Shown here one piece after another: positions 58,455-64,000 of a stretch of 64,000 bases of DNA. Position numbers and translations under genes: made by a program. The stretch's first letter is position 1. The number at the start of each line of letters is the position of its first letter. This DNA comes from Epiperipatus broadwayi (lineage: Eukaryota > Onychophora > Udeonychophora > Euonychophora > Peripatidae): the NCBI GenBank assembly GCA_028023455.1, contig JAQFVV010012394.1:31652885-31716884 (forward strand). Direction: 5' to 3'. Under the pieces are notes generated by a model, which worked only from the letters and a program-made list of their open reading frames with translations, made no database searches and was not told the DNA's origin.

Positions 58455-58636
58455 CCAGATTACCATCTCTACACATATATGCCATCATCAGATTTTCAAT
58501 TGGATGGACAGTTAAAGAGTTGGAGTGTGGAGTATATTGAAGCCTGTCCATTAAAGTATGAGGATTGGCTATCTTAATATATATATATATATTATCGGAG
58601 CACTTATGTCATATATGTGTAGAGATGGTAATCTGG

Positions 58637-58680
58637 ACCAACTGATGAATGCTGATTTAGCAGGAAATATGTATATTGGT
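58637..58680 (+). ncRNA. Hammerhead-like motif (family 2, copy 3)
   Basis: ACCAA, CTGATGA, stem II TGCT / AGCA, GAAAT, AT, GTA, then TATTGGT. The 10.1/11.1 position is A opposite G. Confidence 0.45.
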
Positions 58681-58964
58681 GATTATTTATCTTTTTGATA
58701 TATGTGTTCAAATGTATCAGTGTTATGAGATAGTGTAGAGAGTGGTGGGTCATGTGAAAGTCTGTGCTCTTATACCCTATATATTACATATATAAACACA
58801 GGTATATAATAAGCCTGTGTGTTTCAGTTATTACATAGTAGAGATGGCTGCCCAACCCTTGTATATGTATTAAATGGATTATGTCCTGTACATGAGGGGT
58901 CAGATTGACCTTAGGTCAACATGGTTGTGACAAGAATTTTGGCCTCAGGGTGGCCTTTGAGCAT

Positions 58965-59275
58965 TCCATCATCAGATTTTCAATTGGATGGACAGTTGAA
59001 GAGTTGGAGTGTGGAGTAGATTGAAGCCTGTTCGTTAAAGTATGAGGATTGGCTATCTTAATATATATCGGAGCACTTATGGCATATATGTGTAGAGATG
59101 ATAATCTGGACCAACTGATGATTGCTGGTTTAGCATGAAATACGAAAATATTAGTGATTATTTATCTTTTTGACATATATGTGTTCAAGTGTATCAGTGT
59201 TATGAGATAGTGTGGAGAGTGATGGGTCGTGCGAAAGTCTGTGCTCATATGCCCTATATATTATGATACATAATG
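58965..59275 (+). mobile_element. tRNA-promoter/hammerhead-like repeat, direct copy
   Basis: Repeats the 58.47-58.79 kb unit in plus orientation from ccatcatcagattttcaatt to tgccctatatattat, separated from it by about 130 bp of unrelated DNA. The hammerhead-like core at 59110-59155 has lost the cleavage triplet (GAAATACG then AAAAT). Confidence 0.7.
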
Positions 59276-59279
59276 TACA

Positions 59280-59870
59280 ATATAAATATTTAAATCGAAA
59301 TACCAAAGAAATAATGAAAATAATAAATTAATATTTATACAATATTTCTTTATTTCCAATAAATTTTACAATCTTAAAAAAATATTCCACTTATACTAAA
59401 ATATAAACTTAATGTATACTTATAAAATAATATTATTTCAAACCATTTTTATTATAGTTTATTATTATCGAACAATTACAATAATCACAAACAGCTATTT
59501 ACTCTTTATGGCTTAAATTATTGAATCATGAAATTGAGCAGAAATATAACTCATCAAGTAAGATGAAAAATGCATATATATGCTCTGCTTTGAGTTAAAC
59601 ATATTTAATGCATAGTTAAAATTATTACTCATAATTATAATGATTTAAATATATTTAAATAAAATAATGTGTGTCACAAAGTGATAAGTTCACATATGCA
59701 TATATTAACATTAATTAATACACTTTTTTAAAAATTGATATTTGTTAAATAAAAAATGTTATTACTATTATATTTTTATATAGAACACTTTGAAAATGAT
59801 ATTTTTTTTATAAAAAATATTATTTTTTATTCATTAAATCTGAATGGTGTGACACTCAATAATAACTGTT
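59280..59870. other. AT-rich stretch, no gene seen
   Basis: Nothing recognised. Confidence 0.45.
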
Positions 59871-59879
59871 AATTGTTTG

Positions 59880-60814
59880 TGTATATCCTTGTACATTACT
59901 TCTGGCACCTAGGTTACCATGTCAAAGCTGGCATGTGAGAATTGAATTAAATTATTATTATTAATCATTTTTGAATATCAGATTGAAACATTCTTTTTGC
60001 TTCTTAATTGATTGATAAATAAAAGATCCATTAATTTCATTTAATCCAATTACTTTTCATTCAATTCCTTGAAAAAATATATTAACAAATGAAGGGAAGA
60101 ACTCCATCTCCATCTTATTATCTAAAAATTCATGATTTTGATTTTTTGACCATTAAAACTTATAATTAATCCACTGTTAAGTAAAAATCAGGAAATTTGA
60201 AGAAAGATGGTTTCTATTTTCACTCAGTTCAGTGTTTGTTTTCTCTTTTATTTTTATTCAAAAATCACACTCTTTCCAATCAAGCAATCATTTCAAAAAA
60301 CTTTTTATTGATTTCCTCATGTTCTGTCTACATTCATTTAGAATAAACTCATTTACATAAATATGAGGCAAAAGGCCTCGAAAGCGCTTAGCGTGTAATA
60401 ATTTCTGTGTATCTTGATAGCTTCACATTCAAGTGTGTAATACGCTTTGTTAATTTTGTATAATAAATAAAAATACAAAGAGTAATATTTTATAAATTGT
60501 AACAATAATTATTAACAACCAAAAATAAACATATTAGTTTTTTTATTATTATAATTAATAACTATAATAATGATGATTTTCATATGATAAATTATTGAAA
60601 TATTGATCTGTGTAAATATTATTTAATTATTCATTTATTATCAATTAGGCACACACATTGTGTATAGATCATATTGTTTATCCATAGCCAATGCAAATAA
60701 TCACACTTTATTAACTGTAATTTATATAATTTTCTTAAATAATAATATAGAACTTTTGTTTTGTACTTTTTTAATAGTCTTGTCTTAACCTTTATATGGC
60801 CCTCTTAGTTACAG

Positions 60815-60815
<1 letters not shown>
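59880..60815 (+). repeat. Uninterrupted copy of the repeat split by the LINE
   Basis: Colinear with 43460-44095 plus 47702-47960. A 50-bp segment near 60362-60470 (aaaaggcctcgaaagcgctt to tttgttaattttgtataata) is extra here. The repeat's class is unknown; it has no frame. Confidence 0.65.

Positions 60816-60871
<56 letters not shown>
60814..60871. repeat. (TA)n(TG)n microsatellite
   Basis: An alternating TA tract passes directly into a TG tract of about 30 bp. Confidence 0.9.
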
Positions 60872-60872
<1 letters not shown>

Positions 60873-61175
60873 CACTAGAGGGAGCTTACCAATAGCTCCA
60901 ATCAAGGTTTAATTTATAAGTGCTGAAAGAGAAAGAATTCAAAATCTCTATCGGAATGTCTTCATTCCCAGACTAATTGGTTTCGAGCTTATGGGTCACC
61001 TCAGTGAGAAGCTAGGAGTCCAGACCCTACATTTAAAATACCAACTCAAAACTCAGCACTTATCTAGTATGTTACTATCAATTTAAAAACCTGAATTTTT
61101 CAGACATGTAGTCTTCAAATCCTGCCTTACAAACCAGATAGCTATAAGGGTCTGAACTCAGTTGAACATTTTAAT
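60872..61175 (-). mobile_element. Diverged relative of the hammerhead-bearing foldback family
   Basis: Contains a hammerhead motif (60965-61010, minus) and the phrase gggtctgaactcagttgaac, which matches gggtctgaactcagttcagc in the 14.7-kb composite. The boundaries are uncertain; a microsatellite abuts the left side. Confidence 0.5.
60965..61010 (-). ncRNA. Hammerhead ribozyme motif with one core substitution
   Basis: Inner stem I TTCTCA / TGGGAA is fully paired. The core reads CTGAGGT where CTGANGA is required (A9 is T). Stem II GACC / GCTC has the standard G-C closing pair with one internal mismatch, then GAAAC, a short stem III and GTC. Probably an inactivated copy. Confidence 0.6.
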
Positions 61176-61179
61176 ACAA

Positions 61180-64000
61180 GTTTAAAAGCAAGTTAACATA
61201 ATTTGTGTTTTGTTTTATATATATACATACATGAAAGCAGTCCACAGCAAACAATATATTTAAAAAATTAAATGTATTAAATTCTCAGAATTTTCTCAAG
61301 CTACAACGTTTTTTCTGCAAAAAAATTATTTATATTAATTTTAAAATTTTTATAGATGCATAGATATAAATCTTGAAATATAATGGAATTTTTCATACAA
61401 TAATTTAGATAAATTTTCAGCTATAATAACTAAACCACAACACATTAGAATTGATAATGCAATATGAAACCACATGATCCAGTAATAACAATATTATTTG
61501 TTTAACCTGCATTAAGCTAAAAGTGGGACTATTTTTAGCTTAATATTTTAAGTGATATAAGAATTATAAGTGAGGCATAGATACTTTATATATATAAATA
61601 TTTAAAGTGAAACAACTTTTCTGTATTTTCACAAACAATCAAGCATTTCATGCAAAGGGATTTATATACTAATAATATAAACATTTTACAGACTTAATTC
61701 TTAGTAGATATAAATATTGAAATTTGATAGAAATTTTTCGACCTGATAATGTAGATAAAATTTTAACTACAAAGTAACCAGGCAACAACCAATTAAAATT
61801 GATAATGCAAGATGAAGCCATATTACAATAACAATAAATTTGCATTGCCAATTTCAATTGGTGATTGCCTACTTATATCACAGATAAAACTTTTTTTTAG
61901 ATTATTACATGAAAAAAATTATTATTACATTTCAATGTTTATTTCCATAGGGTCATGAAAATAATTAACTTAATATATATATTAATACAATTTGCAGGTT
62001 TATTCTTTGTAAACTTGTTTATTATTACTATAATAGTATTGAAATTTATCTATCTCTTTCCAATCATCATCTGTATTGTATTTATTTGTGCTACTAAGCC
62101 ACTCACTATACTTTGATAATTAGAAGTATGTTTCAGGTGAAAATAAATGCTATAAGAGTAATAACAATCACATAGCAATTAAATCCAAAAACTGTGTTTT
62201 TTTGTTTAAAATTCATCACATATGCTTTTTTAGCAACCATTGATTTCTGATATGATGCAAAAGTGAAATTTAACATGTATAACAACTAGAAAACTATCAT
62301 GTGATCAATGAAATGAATCTTTAGACTTTTGCAAACCACTAGATTTACTGTTGATGATTATAAACAAATGCAATCTAATTGGACTGCCTTCTCAGATCTG
62401 GAACTAAATACCAAAACTCCTGATTTTGCTTAATGACTGCTACAGGTTCTCTAGTTCAAACATTGCTTCTGGACAACAGTGCTACCTTTCAAAAATCCAA
62501 GGTTTTACTTATAAAAGGCATGTCTTCTAATAATAGTTTTAAGAACATAAATATTTTTGAAAATGAATGAGAGTTTTGATATTCTGCATTAATATTTATA
62601 TATCGACTTGGGATGGCTTTTACTTAATATTTTAAAATCCATTATTTAATTTCTAATTAAAAAAGTATTCTTTTTGATTTAAATATGTTTTTATATTATA
62701 ACGGGATGATCCTTTTCAGGACTCGAGAAAGTCGCATCTAACTATAGTCGGACTTTGAGTCTTCTTATAGAATGCCATGGATGATGTGATTTAAAATATA
62801 ATCCAATTCACTCCTCTATTAATAACCTCGTTACTCTCGGAATTCGAACTCAGAGTAGAAATTGCAATCGACTCTCTTCAGGCATTTCCACAAATATCCC
62901 ATAGTAATAATAAATGTAATATAAGCTATATATAACTTCTTTATAAATATTAAATCACTAAGTTGATTTAACATATATATGCATGATTATGTATATTTAT
63001 AATTATTGGTTTCATAAAATGACTGAATAAAATAAACAAACGAGACCTGTTTAATTTTGAAATCAAGTTTAACACATTTTAATCAGTAATAAAAACAAAA
63101 ATATTATCACATAGAAATATTAAAATTTAGAATTATAATCTGTGCTTATATGTATACACTAATAAATTATTTAATATTCAAAAAAAATAATAATAATGTA
63201 ATCATTTACATATATATAATTTAAGATCGTGTGTATAATAAATAATACACATGATACATTATAAATCTACCTATTGTGTCATTAAAATGATTCAGTGTGT
63301 GTTATATGCCTATATAAGATAGCATCCATTCACACTAGATTAATAATAGAATGTATTCTGCTATTAGTTATGTATGTTTAAAAATATATTATGTTAATTG
63401 TCATGTAAGATTCAATTTGGAATATAATAAAAGTTACTTCCAAATTGAAATAATTTAAAAACATTTACCTTAGTCAGCTGTCATTTCCATCAGAGTATAT
63501 ATCAAAATATCAACATCTAAATTTTATTAAATAAATAAAAAAAAATAAAGTGTTCATCTTATCAGTTCTCCACTTTAATATACGAAGTAATTTTTCTAAG
63601 TAAATATAATTATCCACAAAGGAAATAAAGTTTAAGGGTTATTAAAATACACAATGAGGTAATCCAAGACGAGAAAGAATAACGTTTTTATATCCCTCCT
63701 TAGACAAAATAAAATGATGATGAATGTTGAAACATAAAGTTCATTGATCATCCTTCAAAGAGGCAATCCAGATATTCATTCTTTAAATATTTGCGTAGTA
63801 AAATATTTAACATCTTCTTCAATATAATACTCCAATATTAAGGCAGCTTTTTAATGAGAATTATGATGATTATATTTTAGGCATTGATTAAGTAGGAATA
63901 AATTTACATGTTCAGGTTTAAAACATCAGCAGAAATCCCTGGTATAAATTATTTAGCCACAGAACATCTTTATAAATTTTTGTCTTCTTAAATATATATT
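61180..64000. other. AT-rich stretch; one weak tRNA-like piece
   Basis: The only feature I would name is a minus-strand B-box-like GAGTTCGAATTCC at about 62851-62839 inside a less AT-rich patch (62700-62890), a possible SINE remnant. No coding region is supported to the end of the window. Confidence 0.4.

Larger units (their letters stand above)
58256..58840. mobile_element. tRNA-promoter/hammerhead-like repeat, palindromic dimer
   Basis: A left arm in minus orientation (58256-58510) and a right arm in plus orientation (about 58580-58840) are inverse copies. The outer ends are acacaggctttatatacctg and caggtatataataagcctgt; the core-proximal parts are ggtccagattaccatctcta and tagagatggtaatctggacc. 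Each arm carries a hammerhead-like core. The B-box region is decayed (GTGCTCTTATACCC). Confidence 0.7.

Overview
This is a strongly AT-rich eukaryotic window, animal in character. It contains the 3' end of one recognisable spliced host gene and a dense set of decayed mobile elements. On the plus strand, four exons (4486-4643, 18920-19053, 19164-19301, 25597-25833) join in phase. They encode the P domain and short C-terminal tail of a subtilisin/kexin-type proprotein convertase, closest to the neuroendocrine PC1/3 (PCSK1) type. The signal peptide, prodomain and catalytic exons lie upstream of the window. The introns are about 14.3 kb, 110 bp and 6.3 kb, and the two long ones are full of repeats.

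The mix of elements suggests an invertebrate, for example a cnidarian, flatworm or mollusc. It includes Penelope-like elements, RTE-like and other non-LTR retrotransposons, tRNA-derived SINE-like units and hammerhead-ribozyme-bearing repeats. The sequence alone does not settle the phylum. I see no second host gene: 25.9-64 kb carries only mobile-element remnants, foldback repeats and AT-rich DNA.

Layout. 1-4.5 kb: intron, with a LINE 3' end (minus) and a 955-bp inverted-repeat element. 4.6-18.9 kb: large intron, with an RTE-like LINE hit by a small hairpin insertion, two composite foldback elements (9.8-10.3 kb and 14.35-15.23 kb), another foldback (11.5-12.2 kb), a tRNA-promoter repeat (12.2-12.5 kb), a tRNA-like unit (12.64 kb) and a satellite-like array (17.5-18.8 kb). 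19.3-25.6 kb: last intron, with a LINE (19.5-21.0 kb) and a foldback element with a perfect 8-bp target duplication (21.5-22.65 kb). 26.9-27.65 kb: foldback. 32.9-34.6 kb: candidate solo LTR. 40.9-41.8 kb: second, inverted copy of the 955-bp element. 42.6-43.5 kb: gag-like relic. 44.1-47.7 kb: LINE inserted into a repeat whose empty counterpart lies at 59.9-60.8 kb. 48.1-51.5 kb: non-autonomous LTR element with nearly identical LTRs. 52.3-56.5 kb: chimeric cluster of RTE, gag-like, Penelope-like and tRNA-like pieces. 58.2-59.3 kb: tRNA-promoter repeat copies arranged as a palindrome plus a direct copy.

The most striking observation is a set of hammerhead-ribozyme motifs. Three 59-nt copies (10181-10239 plus, 14497-14555 minus, 15068-15126 plus) share the complete core, a two-part stem I and a newt-type minimal stem III, and their stem II strands vary while keeping pairing. 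A fourth, related copy with one core substitution lies at 60965-61010. A second family (12.37, 58.43, 58.66 and 59.13 kb) places a hammerhead-like core next to a tRNA-type A/B-box promoter. The first family sits in inverted composites flanked by direct repeats of about 8 to 25 bp, which points to retrotransposition rather than DNA transposition.
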